From positions 49,615 to 113,614 of the forward strand of contig NZ_SRSO01000015.1 in NCBI RefSeq assembly GCF_004791695.1: 64,000 nt of DNA. The letters are read 5' to 3'. This DNA comes from Flavivirga rizhaonensis. Lineage in GTDB: Bacteria; Bacteroidota; Bacteroidia; Flavobacteriales; Flavobacteriaceae. This document shows positions 36,071-44,624 of this stretch, one piece after another. Within the stretch, counting starts at the first letter, position 1, and each line of letters starts with the position of its first letter. The position numbers and the translations under genes are program-made. The notes under the pieces were generated by a model. That model was not told the DNA's origin. It was given only the letters and a program-made list of their open reading frames with translations, and did not search any database.

Positions 36071-36895
36071 TTATTCAATCTTATTTTGCCAATTGTCTAG
36101 AAGTTTAGCGCATACTTTAGTGAATCTATGTTTCATTAGCGGGTGTATAAGTATGTTTTGTAGATAATTTTTATATTCAAACTCAAAAATCATTACAATT
36201 TCATTTTTATTATCTGAAGATTCATTAACGATCCATATACCTTTTAAAGATTTTAACGGATAAGGGTAATCTGGAGCACTCGTATTTACTGTAAATGAAT
36301 ATTGTTTTTCGTCTTCCCAAAGTGTGCATGTCTCTGTCCAACTATCTTTACCATGAGAACAGGAGCGAACCATCCCTTTTTTTTCTCCAGAAACCACTTT
36401 TGAGCTATCAATATTAGGCGCCACTTTGTGGTAATTGGCAACATCAGATATTCCTTGCCATACTCTAGATTTATGGGCTTTTACTTTCCTCTTAAATGAC
36501 AAAGTTTTGATTCGTGTTCCATTTTTCGAATCTATTTTTGCTAAACCTATAGATTGATAAATAATGAAAAATATAATAGGAATTAAAAATAATCCAATTA
36601 GCAAGTAACCCGTGTCTGAAATATTAAAAGGTTGCGTGATTAGTATATAAATACTTGCTAATACAAATAACAAGTCCTGTGTAATAATCCATAAAATGGC
36701 TAATGCTCTTTGTTTTTTTATTTCAATAAACATGGTTAACGAAAAAAAGGTAATTACGCCACCTACTACTAAAAATGGCGCATCATTATTTATTTCAAAA
36801 ATGGACATAAGTTGTTTTTGGAAAACTAAAATACCAATACCGGAAATAAAGGTTGCGATGGCATTTAGTCTTGTTGCTTTTTGCGATGTTTTCAT
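36071..36895 (-). CDS. Membrane protein with C-terminal SRPBCC (polyketide cyclase-like) domain
   Basis: 274 residues. Four hydrophobic helices fill the first 125 residues (FISGIGILVF; FLVVGGVITFFSLTMFI; LAILWIITQDLLFVLASIYILI; YLLIGLFLIPIIFFIIYQSIG). A soluble SRPBCC/START-like domain follows (about 135-274: FKRKVKAHKSRVWQGISDVANYHKVAPNIDSSKVVSG...MVRSCSHGKDSWTETCTLWEDEKQYSF). This cavity fold binds hydrophobic ligands. The fusion of a tetraspan membrane part to SRPBCC is uncommon to my knowledge. It is divergent from the AraC-type regulator, which may control it. Confidence 0.72.
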   Translation of the reverse strand: MKTSQKATRLNAIATFISGIGILVFQKQLMSIFEINNDAPFLVVGGVITFFSLTMFIEIKKQRALAILWIITQDLLFVLASIYILITQPFNISDTGYLLIGLFLIPIIFFIIYQSIGLAKIDSKNGTRIKTLSFKRKVKAHKSRVWQGISDVANYHKVAPNIDSSKVVSGEKKGMVRSCSHGKDSWTETCTLWEDEKQYSFTVNTSAPDYPYPLKSLKGIWIVNESSDNKNEIVMIFEFEYKNYLQNILIHPLMKHRFTKVCAKLLDNWQNKIE

Positions 36896-36987
36896 ATTTT
36901 TTGTTTTATAAAGTTTCTAAAACAAAATTAGATTGAATCAAATTCTTATAATTGATACTTTGCGCCAATTTATTATATCTTTATACT

Positions 36988-37950
36988 ATGAAAATTTTTG
37001 CACCATATTTATTTAACTTACTGAATTTTGCAGAATATCAGGGTCTTGATAGCAGTGTCTTAAAAGATTTTTTACCGAATCGGGATATTGACCTTTGTAA
37101 TCTGGAAGAAATGATTAATGCTAAAGAATATTTAGCTGTTTTTTATAAGGTTATTGAAGCTTCTAAAAATGATTATTGCGGTTTGAATTTTGGGTGTTAC
37201 CTTAATTTAGGAGCATTAGGTTTAGTTCTGGAAATATCTCTGAATACTTCAAGTATTGAACAAGGGGTTCTTATTCTTCAAAATTTTCTGGATAGTAAGT
37301 TTCCTATCGTTTCGGTTACTGCTATTGAAGATTCTCAAAATTATATTTTGCAATTAGATAGCTCTGTAGAAGACATTGAGTTAAAAAGGCATCTTTTAGA
37401 TATGGTGCTAAGTATTATTTATAGAGAACTAAAATTAATGTTAACAGATATTTTTGTACCTCAGATTAAATTACCCTTTTTTGAAAGCAAATTTTATAAT
37501 GATTTGCTAAAAACTGAAATAATATATAATAACAAATATCAAATAGTTTTGCCTCTAGAGGTCATTAAAACAGAAATTAATAAAAATAAAGTAAAGCAAG
37601 TTGAGCTTTTATTACCAAAATTTATTGCGATGTTAAACGCAAGTAAAGAAGGTGATAAGATTTTTTCGTATCAAATACGGAATATGACTTTAAATATGTG
37701 TGCTCCAGAAATTCCCAATTTTGAGCAGGTACAGAAGCAATTTCCTTACAGTAAACGCAATATGCAGCGAAAACTAACAAAAGAAGGTACATCTTTCAGA
37801 AGCATAGTCAATACAATAAAGGAAGAGCTTTCAAATTATTTAAAGAATGAAAAACATTTAAAAACAAAAGATGTAGCCTACATTTTGGGCTATTCAGAAT
37901 CTAGTGCTTATTTGCATGCTGTAAAATCCTGGGCAAGGAAAAGAAATTAA
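36988..37950 (+). CDS. AraC-family transcriptional regulator (OruR/ToxT-like layout)
   Basis: About 320 residues. The N-terminal arabinose-binding-like domain of the AraC_N type (about 1-190: FAEYQGLDSSVLKDFL...YCGLNFGCYLNLGALGLVLEISLNTSSIEQGVLIL) is followed by two helix-turn-helix units (about 225-320: PNFEQVQKQFPYSKRNMQRKLTKEGTSFRSIVNTIK...LKTKDVAYILGYSESSAYLHAVKSW). A start 36 bp upstream is possible, but that part lies in the likely promoter (TACTTTG near 36956), so the ATG at 36988 is preferred. It is divergent from the SRPBCC membrane gene. The ligand is unknown; this subfamily often senses fatty acids or other small lipophilic molecules. Confidence 0.8.
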   Translation: MKIFAPYLFNLLNFAEYQGLDSSVLKDFLPNRDIDLCNLEEMINAKEYLAVFYKVIEASKNDYCGLNFGCYLNLGALGLVLEISLNTSSIEQGVLILQNFLDSKFPIVSVTAIEDSQNYILQLDSSVEDIELKRHLLDMVLSIIYRELKLMLTDIFVPQIKLPFFESKFYNDLLKTEIIYNNKYQIVLPLEVIKTEINKNKVKQVELLLPKFIAMLNASKEGDKIFSYQIRNMTLNMCAPEIPNFEQVQKQFPYSKRNMQRKLTKEGTSFRSIVNTIKEELSNYLKNEKHLKTKDVAYILGYSESSAYLHAVKSWARKRN

Positions 37951-38027
37951 AGTTAATAAGTAAGGGGTGACTATGTTGTAATTATTGAGGCTGAACTTTT
38001 GATTAGAAGAATACAGGAATAAAATAA

Positions 38028-38102
38028 AAATGAAAAAGGTGAACTAGTGTTCACCTTTTTGCCCCAAATCTACCATGAACTTAACCTACTTATGTTATGG
38101 TG
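38028..38102 (-). ncRNA. Predicted small RNA, copy 1
   Basis: On the minus strand a perfect -7 element (TATATTTG, 38106-38113) sits just before the block. The predicted RNA starts with a hairpin: ACCAU pairs with AUGGU, AAC with GUU and UAA with UUA around a GUAGG loop (38072-38101). An AGAUUUGGGGC linker follows, then a 12-bp terminator stem (38033-38060) and U-rich tail. The block matches copy 2 base for base over the 5' 49 bases. A ten-codon reading frame from the AUG is not kept in copy 2, so it is probably non-coding. The terminator stem can also end the AraC-type transcript on the plus strand. The Rfam Flavo-1 motif is a possible match that I could not test. Confidence 0.7.
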
Positions 38103-38105
38103 AGT

Positions 38106-38113
38106 CAAATATA
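38106..38113 (-). promoter_or_regulatory. -7 element of small RNA copy 1
   Basis: TATATTTG on the minus strand matches TAnnTTTG exactly; start of transcription is expected about 4-6 bases downstream, right at the first hairpin base. No clear -33 TTTG was found. Confidence 0.6.
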
Positions 38114-38253
38114 TACTGCTTGTGAAGTTTGATAAAATATTTTAGTTAAACTGCTTATATATTGGCTTAAACGGTTGTTTTTAAGCTGTTTTAATGTAAA
38201 AGGGAATGAAAAATAATATTTGGAGATAAATTTTGAAAAGAAACTAGATTGTA

Positions 38254-38328
38254 TAAAAAAAGGCGAACAGTTGTTCACCTTTTTTTGCCCCAAATCTACC
38301 ATGAACTTAACCTACTTATGTTATGGTG
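38254..38328 (-). ncRNA. Predicted small RNA, copy 2
   Basis: Its first 49 bases are identical to copy 1: the same GUAGG-loop hairpin (38298-38327) and UUUGGGGC linker. The terminator stem differs in its loop, and one U-A pair is replaced by U-G, which keeps pairing only on the minus strand. A longer T run (38255-38261) ends the RNA. The -7 region (TAACTTCG, 38332-38339) sits at the same distance as in copy 1 but is less perfect. It lies about 100 bp after the purF stop in the same direction, so the RNA could also arise from the purF transcript. Confidence 0.68.
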
Positions 38329-38441
38329 AGACGAAGTTATATGTATTTTAGGTATTCTGATTATTTTTTAGACGAACGGCACGTTTTTTGGATTAAGTGT
38401 GTTTTTATGCTGATAAAGTGGAAAAAACCGACAAACCGTAA

Positions 38442-40340
38442 TTAATAAGCACGTTCATTATTACCTTCAAAAAAGTTGATAAACGCTCTGTTTACAACTC
38501 TATTTCCTCCTACTGTAGGGTAGTTTCCTGTAAAGTACCAATCTCCTAAATGATCAGGACATGCTTTGTGTAAATTTTCAACAGATTGAAAGATGATTCT
38601 TACCTTTGCATTAATGCTTTCATCACTTAGTAGTTCGGAAATTTTATCTGATATTTCTTCATCAGTAAAAGGGTCATAAATCTCTTTTACAAAATTCTGC
38701 ACGTGTTTATCATCTAGATCAGTTTGACTAATACATTTATTATATACATCTTCTACAATATGATACTTGTTTGCGTCCTTTAATAAACTTAAAGCGGCTC
38801 TAAAAGCAACTAAACTTTCTAGATTAGCCATATCAATACCATAACAATCTGGGTATCGAATTTGAGGCGCAGAAGACACCACAATGATTTTTTTAGGATT
38901 TAGGCGATCAAGCATTTTCAAAATACTCATTTTTAATGTCGTGCCCCTGACAATACTATCGTCAATAATAACCAAATTGTCCTCTGGTTTTATAACTCCA
39001 TACGTAACATCATAAACGTGAGCCACTAAATCATCTCGACTGCTATCCTCTGTAATAAACGTTCTAAGTTTCACATCTTTTATAGCAATCTTTTCAATTC
39101 GAGCACGCTCAGATAAAATTTCGGTTACTTTCTCGGCAGATAAAGAACGCTGTCCTTTTAAGATCGTATTAGTTTTCTTTTTATTTATATAAGCTTCAGC
39201 AGTTTCAATCATTCCAAAGAAAGATGTTTCTGCCGTATTAGGAATATATGAGAAGACAGTGTTTTTAGTGTCGTTATTTATAGCTTCAAGAACTTTTGGC
39301 ATTAACAGCTTACCAAGTGTTTTACGTTCTTGATAGATTTCAGCATCACTACCTCTGGAAAAATAAATACGTTCAAAAGAACAAGATTTTCTTTCTAAGG
39401 GTTCTAGTATTTGTTTAAAGCTTACCTCACCAGATTTTTTAATAATGATGGCTTGTCCAGGATCTAATTCTTTTACGTCTTCAAAGTTTACATTAAATAC
39501 GGTTTGAATTACAGGACGTTCTGATGCAACAACAACAATTTCATCATCTTTATAATAATATGCTGGGCGAATACCTGCAGGATCTCTTAAAACAAAAGAA
39601 TCACCATGACCAATAAGACCAGCCATAGCATAACCACCATCCCAGTTTTTTGCTGCACGCCTTAATATTTTAGCAACTTTAAGTCGCTCGGCAATAAGAG
39701 GAGAAGCCTCTCTCTTATTATAACCTTCTTTCTTTAAATCTTTATAAATTTTACTTACGGCATCGTCTAAAAAATGACCAATTTTTTCCATAATAGTTAT
39801 GGTATCGGTGTATTCTTTTGGATGCTGACCTAATTGAATAAGATTAGCAAAAAGCTCTTTAACATTTGTCATATTAAAGTTTCCTGCCATTATTAAATTT
39901 CTATGCATCCAATTATTTTGTCTTAAAAATGGATGTACACTTTCTACACTGTTTTTACCAAAAGTTCCATAACGAACATGTCCTAATAATACTTCTCCTA
40001 TATAAGGGATGTGCTTTTTTTGTAAAGCAACATTATTAGCATATTCAGGATGTGCTGTTAATTCGTTATTTACTCTTTCGTTTATCTTACCAAAAATATC
40101 TTGAATAGGTTGTTGTGCTACAGAACGTACTCTACTTATATAACGTTCACCAGGTTTAGTATCTAACTTTATACTTGCAAAGCCAGCACCATCTTGCCCA
40201 CGATTATGCTGCTTCTCCATCATAAGATACATTTTGTTTACACCATAAAATGCACTTCCGTATTTTTCTTTATAATATTCTAGTGGTTTTAAAAGTCTAA
40301 TAACTGCTATTCCACATTCATGTTTTAAGGCATCACTCAT
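38442..40340 (-). CDS. purF: Amidophosphoribosyltransferase (long Bacteroidota form)
   Basis: 632 residues, longer than the usual 470-510. An N-terminal class II glutamine amidotransferase domain starts at Cys9 (HECGIAVIRL, probably exposed by propeptide cleavage) with RGQDGAGFAS. The phosphoribosyltransferase domain has the PRPP loop VIIDDSIVRGTTLKMSIL in the second half. It makes phosphoribosylamine, the first step of purine synthesis. Bacteroidota often carry both this long form and a standard PurF, so exact division of work is uncertain. It is preceded by its own upstream region after the kinase terminator and followed by the small-RNA pair. Confidence 0.85.
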   Translation of the reverse strand: MSDALKHECGIAVIRLLKPLEYYKEKYGSAFYGVNKMYLMMEKQHNRGQDGAGFASIKLDTKPGERYISRVRSVAQQPIQDIFGKINERVNNELTAHPEYANNVALQKKHIPYIGEVLLGHVRYGTFGKNSVESVHPFLRQNNWMHRNLIMAGNFNMTNVKELFANLIQLGQHPKEYTDTITIMEKIGHFLDDAVSKIYKDLKKEGYNKREASPLIAERLKVAKILRRAAKNWDGGYAMAGLIGHGDSFVLRDPAGIRPAYYYKDDEIVVVASERPVIQTVFNVNFEDVKELDPGQAIIIKKSGEVSFKQILEPLERKSCSFERIYFSRGSDAEIYQERKTLGKLLMPKVLEAINNDTKNTVFSYIPNTAETSFFGMIETAEAYINKKKTNTILKGQRSLSAEKVTEILSERARIEKIAIKDVKLRTFITEDSSRDDLVAHVYDVTYGVIKPEDNLVIIDDSIVRGTTLKMSILKMLDRLNPKKIIVVSSAPQIRYPDCYGIDMANLESLVAFRAALSLLKDANKYHIVEDVYNKCISQTDLDDKHVQNFVKEIYDPFTDEEISDKISELLSDESINAKVRIIFQSVENLHKACPDHLGDWYFTGNYPTVGGNRVVNRAFINFFEGNNERAY

Positions 40341-40417
40341 ATGTAAAGTTTTTCGCTTTCGCGGAAATTAAATTATTGATTCCAAAATAATGCTATCTCG
40401 GAGTTTTGTTATTAATT

Positions 40418-40448
40418 AAAAACGCGCTCTATTTCAGAGCGCGTTCAT
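40418..40448 (-). terminator. Terminator of the PfkB-family kinase gene
   Basis: A perfect 10-bp stem (AACGCGCTCT, 40421-40430, with its complement at 40436-40445) around a 5-base loop. On the minus strand it runs into TTTAATTAAT. It lies about 90 bp after the kinase stop and before purF. Confidence 0.7.
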
Positions 40449-40534
40449 TTTATGTTAATTCTATATATTTTATGCGTACTTAATATGTGTTTCTTAAAAA
40501 TCATATTTAATCGTCTAATTTTCATTAGGGATTG

Positions 40535-41470
40535 CTATAAATTATCGTTTAAGACGATTTCAAATTGTGTTAACTGTTTAAATTGTAATAAACGCTTGAG
40601 AACTTCTTCACTTGATAAATCTTGCATACGCTCAGTTCCAAATTTCTCCACACAAAACGATGCTAATGTAGAGCCATAAATAACAGCATTTTTCATGTTT
40701 TCAAAAGAAGTGTCTCCAGTCTTTGCTAGATAACCTGCAAAGCCCCCAGCAAAAGTATCACCTGCTCCTGTTGGATCAAAAACGGCTTCTAAAGGTAAAG
40801 CGGGTGCATAAAACACATTGTCATTATGAAACAATAAAGCGCCATGTTCTCCTTTTTTAATCACCACATATTTTGGTCCCATATCATGAATTTTTCTAGC
40901 AGCAACAACTAAAGAATATTCTCCTGTTAGTTGCCTGGCTTCTTCATCATTTATGGTAATGACATCTACATTTTTAATAACGTTATGTAAATCTTCCAAA
41001 GCACAATCCATCCAAAAATTCATAGTGTCTAAAACCACTAATTTGGGCTTTGTTGTCATTTGGTTTAAAACACTTTGTTGTACCAAAGGGTGTAAATTTC
41101 CTAACATAACAATTTCAGCATCACGATAACTTTCTGGAACTATAGGATTAAAATCGGCAAGCGTATTTAATTCTGTAACCAAAGTGTCTCGAGAATTCAT
41201 GTCATTATGGTAACGACCGCTCCAAAAAAATGTTTTCCCCTCTTTAACTATTTCAATTCCAGAAATATCTATGTTTTTACTTGATAATAAATCTAAATAA
41301 TCTTGAGGAAAGTCACCACCAGCTATAGATACTATTGACGAGTCTACATTAAATTGTGAAGCAGATAAACCAATATAAGTTGCGGCACCGCCTAGAATTT
41401 TATCGGTTTTACCGAAAGGCGTTTCAATAGCATCAAATGCTACTGTGCCAACTATTACTAATTTACTCAT
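40535..41470 (-). CDS. PfkB-family carbohydrate/nucleoside kinase
   Basis: About 311 residues from the preferred start (MSKLVIVGTVAFDAIETPFG); a longer frame to 41563 adds only an unconserved lysine/leucine-rich stretch. The N-terminal ILGGAATYIGLSASQF motif and the C-terminal PfkB signature DPTGAGDTFAGGFAGYLA, with the catalytic Asp in GAGD, are intact. Substrate is not evident: members include ribokinase, adenosine kinase and fructokinase-like enzymes. Position between purF and rnhA hints at a nucleoside or ribose role, by context only. Confidence 0.82.
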   Translation of the reverse strand: MSKLVIVGTVAFDAIETPFGKTDKILGGAATYIGLSASQFNVDSSIVSIAGGDFPQDYLDLLSSKNIDISGIEIVKEGKTFFWSGRYHNDMNSRDTLVTELNTLADFNPIVPESYRDAEIVMLGNLHPLVQQSVLNQMTTKPKLVVLDTMNFWMDCALEDLHNVIKNVDVITINDEEARQLTGEYSLVVAARKIHDMGPKYVVIKKGEHGALLFHNDNVFYAPALPLEAVFDPTGAGDTFAGGFAGYLAKTGDTSFENMKNAVIYGSTLASFCVEKFGTERMQDLSSEEVLKRLLQFKQLTQFEIVLNDNL

Positions 41471-41583
41471 AAAAGAGACCTGATAATTTTCTGCAAAGAT
41501 AAGTCTTTTAAGTGCTAATTCAAGAATATTTTTTTTGAATATAAATACGTCTAGTTGTAACAAAGTTATGGGAGGAAAAAGAC

Positions 41584-42225
41584 TTATTTTCTTCCAAAAT
41601 CAGCGGGAATTTCTCCCCATGCTTTAGTTTCCCATTTTACGATAACGGTTTTATAGCTGTTCTTTTTTAACCAATCAATGGCTCTGTCAATTAATTCAAA
41701 AAGGGACTTATTTTTATTATTTCGTTCTAATTTAGTATTACAATTTTTCTTTTTTACCCAACTAATAGCTGTTCTGGAATCGGTATATAAAATGCGATCG
41801 CTATTATTTTTTTTAAGTAAAGCCAAGCCATGTACAATAGCTAAAAATTCACCTATATTATTTGTTCCTTCTTCAAAAGGGCCTTGAATAAAGAGTTGTT
41901 TTTTAGTTTTAGTATCAACACCACGGTATTCCATTTTTCCTGGGTTTCCACTTGAGGCAGCATCAACCGAAATAGAGTTATAATTAGGTTGCCCTATTTT
42001 TCTTAATTGTTCTTTAGAGAGTTCACTTTTAAATATAGAAGATTTTCCTATGTAATCCTTATAGTTTCCCTTTAAAGCTTTTTTTGCTGCTTCAAATGTT
42101 GAAAACGATTTGTATTGAGCGCCCTGAAAATCTTTTATTTGTGCTTTACAATCATTCCAAGATTCAAAAACACCTGTGTGATGTCCTTTCCAAACAGTGT
42201 AATATTTCTTTTTCTTCTTAGACAT
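41584..42225 (-). CDS. rnhA: Ribonuclease H with N-terminal viroplasmin (hybrid-binding) domain
   Basis: About 213 residues. The N-terminal viroplasmin/HBD domain (YYTVWKGHHTGVFESWNDCKAQIKDFQGAQYKSF) is followed by an RNase H1 domain with the acidic residues in SVDAASSGNPG, NIGEFLAIVHGL, YTDSRTAISWVKKK and the final IPADFGRK. It cuts RNA in RNA-DNA hybrids. The ATG at 42225 is chosen: the one 9 bp upstream lies inside a palindromic intergenic repeat and adds only three residues. Confidence 0.9.
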   Translation of the reverse strand: MSKKKKKYYTVWKGHHTGVFESWNDCKAQIKDFQGAQYKSFSTFEAAKKALKGNYKDYIGKSSIFKSELSKEQLRKIGQPNYNSISVDAASSGNPGKMEYRGVDTKTKKQLFIQGPFEEGTNNIGEFLAIVHGLALLKKNNSDRILYTDSRTAISWVKKKNCNTKLERNNKNKSLFELIDRAIDWLKKNSYKTVIVKWETKAWGEIPADFGRK

Positions 42226-42228
42226 TTT

Positions 42229-42254
42229 TGTCATTCCCGCGAAGGAGGGAATCT
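42229..42254. repeat. Short palindromic intergenic repeat (TGTCATTCCCGCGAAGGAGGGAATCT)
   Basis: ATTCCC pairs with GGGAAT around a GC-rich GAAG-type centre (42233-42252). It resembles the element at 48647-48670 and the widespread flavobacterial 'attcctgcgaaggcaggaat' unit. It fills the space between rnhA and purN and may act as a weak terminator or mRNA-stabilising structure. Confidence 0.55.
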
Positions 42255-42274
42255 TATTAATTTAAGTTTTAATT

Positions 42275-42841
42275 TTATTCAGATAACAATTTTCCGATCA
42301 CTTTAGGGAAATGTTCCATTTCCAATTCATGAATTTTTTCAGCGACATCTTCCCCCGTATCAGAAGGAGTAACATGACACTTTGCTTGAAAAATAATAGC
42401 ACCCTCGTCGTAATTTTCGTTCACATAATGTATGGTAATACCAGTTTCAGCTTCATTATTTGCAACAACAGCTTTATGTACATTCATACCATACATACCT
42501 TTACCTCCATATTTTGGTAACAAGGCCGGATGAATATTAATTACTTTATTAGGAAACTCTTTTAAAATAAGCTCTGGAAATTTCCATAAAAACCCAGCGA
42601 GAACAATTAAGTCTGGTTGAGATGCTTTTAAGATATTTAATACGTCATCTGTTTTTGTAAATGCTATTCTATTAAAAGACAACGCGCTTACTTTTAGGCT
42701 TTTAGCACGATCTAAAACTTTGGCATGAGGATTGTTAGTAAGTATCTGAATAACAGACGCATTATCGCTGTTGTGAAAAAACTTAACTAAATTTTCAGCA
42801 TTAGTACCACTTCCGGACGCAAAAATTACAATACGGTTCAT
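42275..42841 (-). CDS. purN: Phosphoribosylglycinamide formyltransferase
   Basis: About 188 residues from the ATG that begins MNRIVIFASGSGTNAENL; an upstream ATG adds eleven residues not expected in the family. Catalytic Asn-His-Asp are in NIHPALLPKYGG and GITIHYVNENYDEGAIIFQ. It transfers a formyl group from 10-formyl-THF to GAR in purine synthesis. It is divergent from acpP, a common Bacteroidota neighbourhood (purN / acpP-fabF-rnc). Confidence 0.93.
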   Translation of the reverse strand: MNRIVIFASGSGTNAENLVKFFHNSDNASVIQILTNNPHAKVLDRAKSLKVSALSFNRIAFTKTDDVLNILKASQPDLIVLAGFLWKFPELILKEFPNKVINIHPALLPKYGGKGMYGMNVHKAVVANNEAETGITIHYVNENYDEGAIIFQAKCHVTPSDTGEDVAEKIHELEMEHFPKVIGKLLSE

Positions 42842-42987
42842 TTTACAGATTATAATGTTAAAATTATTCAACAAAAAAAAGAATAATTATTAACAATTTG
42901 AAGGTGAAATATAAATAGTTAAAACTTATTTTAGTAAATTACAAACACATTTTTATATGAAAGATGTGTTTTAAAAATAAAGTTTTT

Positions 42988-42995
42988 TATTTTTG
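42988..42995 (+). promoter_or_regulatory. -7 element of the acpP-fabF operon
   Basis: TATTTTTG matches TAnnTTTG, 31 bp before the acpP start codon; the -33 region is only T-rich. Confidence 0.5.
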
Positions 42996-43026
42996 CCAAC
43001 TAATTAAAATTTAAAATTAAAATATT

Positions 43027-43260
43027 ATGTCAGACATTGCATCACGAGTAAAAGCGATTATCGTAGACAAATTGGGAGTTGATGAGAACGAAGTTGTAAC
43101 AGAAGCAAGCTTCACAAACGATTTAGGAGCGGACTCATTGGATACTGTTGAATTAATAATGGAATTCGAAAAAGAATTTGATATTCAAATACCAGATGAT
43201 CAAGCTGAAAACATTGCTACAGTAGGTCAAGCTATTTCTTATATAGAAGAAGCCAAATAA
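43027..43260 (+). CDS. acpP: Housekeeping acyl carrier protein
   Basis: A 77-residue ACP with the canonical phosphopantetheine site [27 protein letters not shown]. It carries acyl chains in general fatty-acid synthesis. It precedes fabF by 12 bp as in most bacteria, and has its own -7 element. Confidence 0.97.
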   Translation: MSDIASRVKAIIVDKLGVDENEVVTEASFTNDLGADSLDTVELIMEFEKEFDIQIPDDQAENIATVGQAISYIEEAK

Positions 43261-43272
43261 GCATTACACTTT

Positions 43273-44523
43273 ATGGAGATAAAGAGAGTTGTAGTCACAG
43301 GATTAGGGGCTTTAACACCTATAGGTAATACCAAAGAAGAATTTTGGGAAGGACTTATTAGTGGTAAAAGCGGTGCTGCGCCTATAACATATTATGATAC
43401 CGAAAAGTTTAAAACAAAGTTCGCTTGCGAATTAAAGGGTTTTAATGCAACTGATTTTCTTGATAGAAAAGAGGCTCGTAAGATGGATAAATTTGCGCAG
43501 TACGCTATGGTAGCTTCAGACGAAGCTATTGCAGATGCTAAATTAGATCTGGATGAGGTGAATAAGTTGCGGGTAGGTGTTATATGGGGAGCAGGAATTG
43601 GAGGTTTAGAAACCTTTCAGCAAGAAGTTTTAAACTTTGCCGATGGTGATGGAACTCCAAGGTTTAATCCATTCTTTATTCCGAAAATGATCGCAGACAT
43701 TGCGCCAGCCAATATTTCCATAAAACATGGATTTATGGGACCAAATTATACAACGGTTTCTGCATGTGCCTCTTCTGCAAATGCTATGTTTGATGCTTTA
43801 AACTCAATCCGTTTAGGGTATTGTGATGTAGTTGTTACAGGAGGAAGTGAAGCAGCAGTTACTATTGCTGGAATGGGTGGTTTTAATGCCATGCATGCAT
43901 TATCTACTAGAAACGAAAGTCCAGAAACAGCTTCAAGGCCATTTGACGGAACCAGAGACGGTTTTGTTTTAGGAGAAGGAGCTGGTGCTTTAGTTTTAGA
44001 AGAGTACGAGCATGCTAAAGCAAGAGGAGCAAAAATATATGCAGAAGTTGCAGGAGGCGGATTATCTTCTGATGCATATCACATGACAGCTCCACATCCA
44101 GAAGGTATTGGTGTTATTGAGGTAATGAAAAATTGCTTAGAAAATGCCAACCTTAAGCCAGAAGATGTAGATCACATAAATACACATGGAACTTCAACGC
44201 CGTTGGGTGATGTGGCCGAACTTAAAGCTATTTCTAAAGTTTTTGGAAATCATGCCAAGAATATAAATATTAATTCAACTAAATCAATGACAGGGCACTT
44301 ATTAGGTGCAGCTGGAGCTATTGAAGCTATTTCGGTTATATTGGCAATGGAGAACGGTATTGTTCCTCCTACAATTAACCATACTACAATAGATGAAAGA
44401 ATTGATCCTGAATTAAATTTAACTTTAAATAAGGCTCAAAAACGTGATGTTAAAGTAGCTATGAGCAATACGTTTGGATTTGGTGGACACAACGCTTGCG
44501 TAGTATTCAAAAAAATTGATTGA
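43273..44523 (+). CDS. fabF: 3-oxoacyl-ACP synthase II
   Basis: A 416-residue KAS II with the catalytic cysteine in TVSACASSANAMFDAL and histidines in NTHGTSTPLGD and KSMTGHLLGAAGAIEA. Length and motifs are those of housekeeping FabF. It is paired with acpP and followed after 101 bp by rnc. Confidence 0.96.
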   Translation: MEIKRVVVTGLGALTPIGNTKEEFWEGLISGKSGAAPITYYDTEKFKTKFACELKGFNATDFLDRKEARKMDKFAQYAMVASDEAIADAKLDLDEVNKLRVGVIWGAGIGGLETFQQEVLNFADGDGTPRFNPFFIPKMIADIAPANISIKHGFMGPNYTTVSACASSANAMFDALNSIRLGYCDVVVTGGSEAAVTIAGMGGFNAMHALSTRNESPETASRPFDGTRDGFVLGEGAGALVLEEYEHAKARGAKIYAEVAGGGLSSDAYHMTAPHPEGIGVIEVMKNCLENANLKPEDVDHINTHGTSTPLGDVAELKAISKVFGNHAKNININSTKSMTGHLLGAAGAIEAISVILAMENGIVPPTINHTTIDERIDPELNLTLNKAQKRDVKVAMSNTFGFGGHNACVVFKKID

Positions 44524-44624
44524 ATTCTGAATGAATGATAGACCATAACGATACATTAAACTTTTCAGTAAAATGAAACATGGTTTATTACATCTGACAT
44601 AAAAATAACATTATTAATTTTCAG

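Larger units (their letters stand above)
37951..38441. other. 491-bp intergenic region with two tandem small-RNA genes
   Basis: Between the AraC-type gene and the 3' end of purF there is no protein gene. Two near-identical 70-75 bp blocks about 226 bp apart are described separately as small RNAs. The spacer between them shows no similarity to the flanks of either block. Confidence 0.8.

Noticed and set aside
38105..38302. A 65-codon minus-strand frame starting MVDLGQKKV
   Set aside because: It starts inside small RNA copy 2 and runs through its terminator; copy 1 gives a different, ten-codon peptide, so the frame is not conserved.
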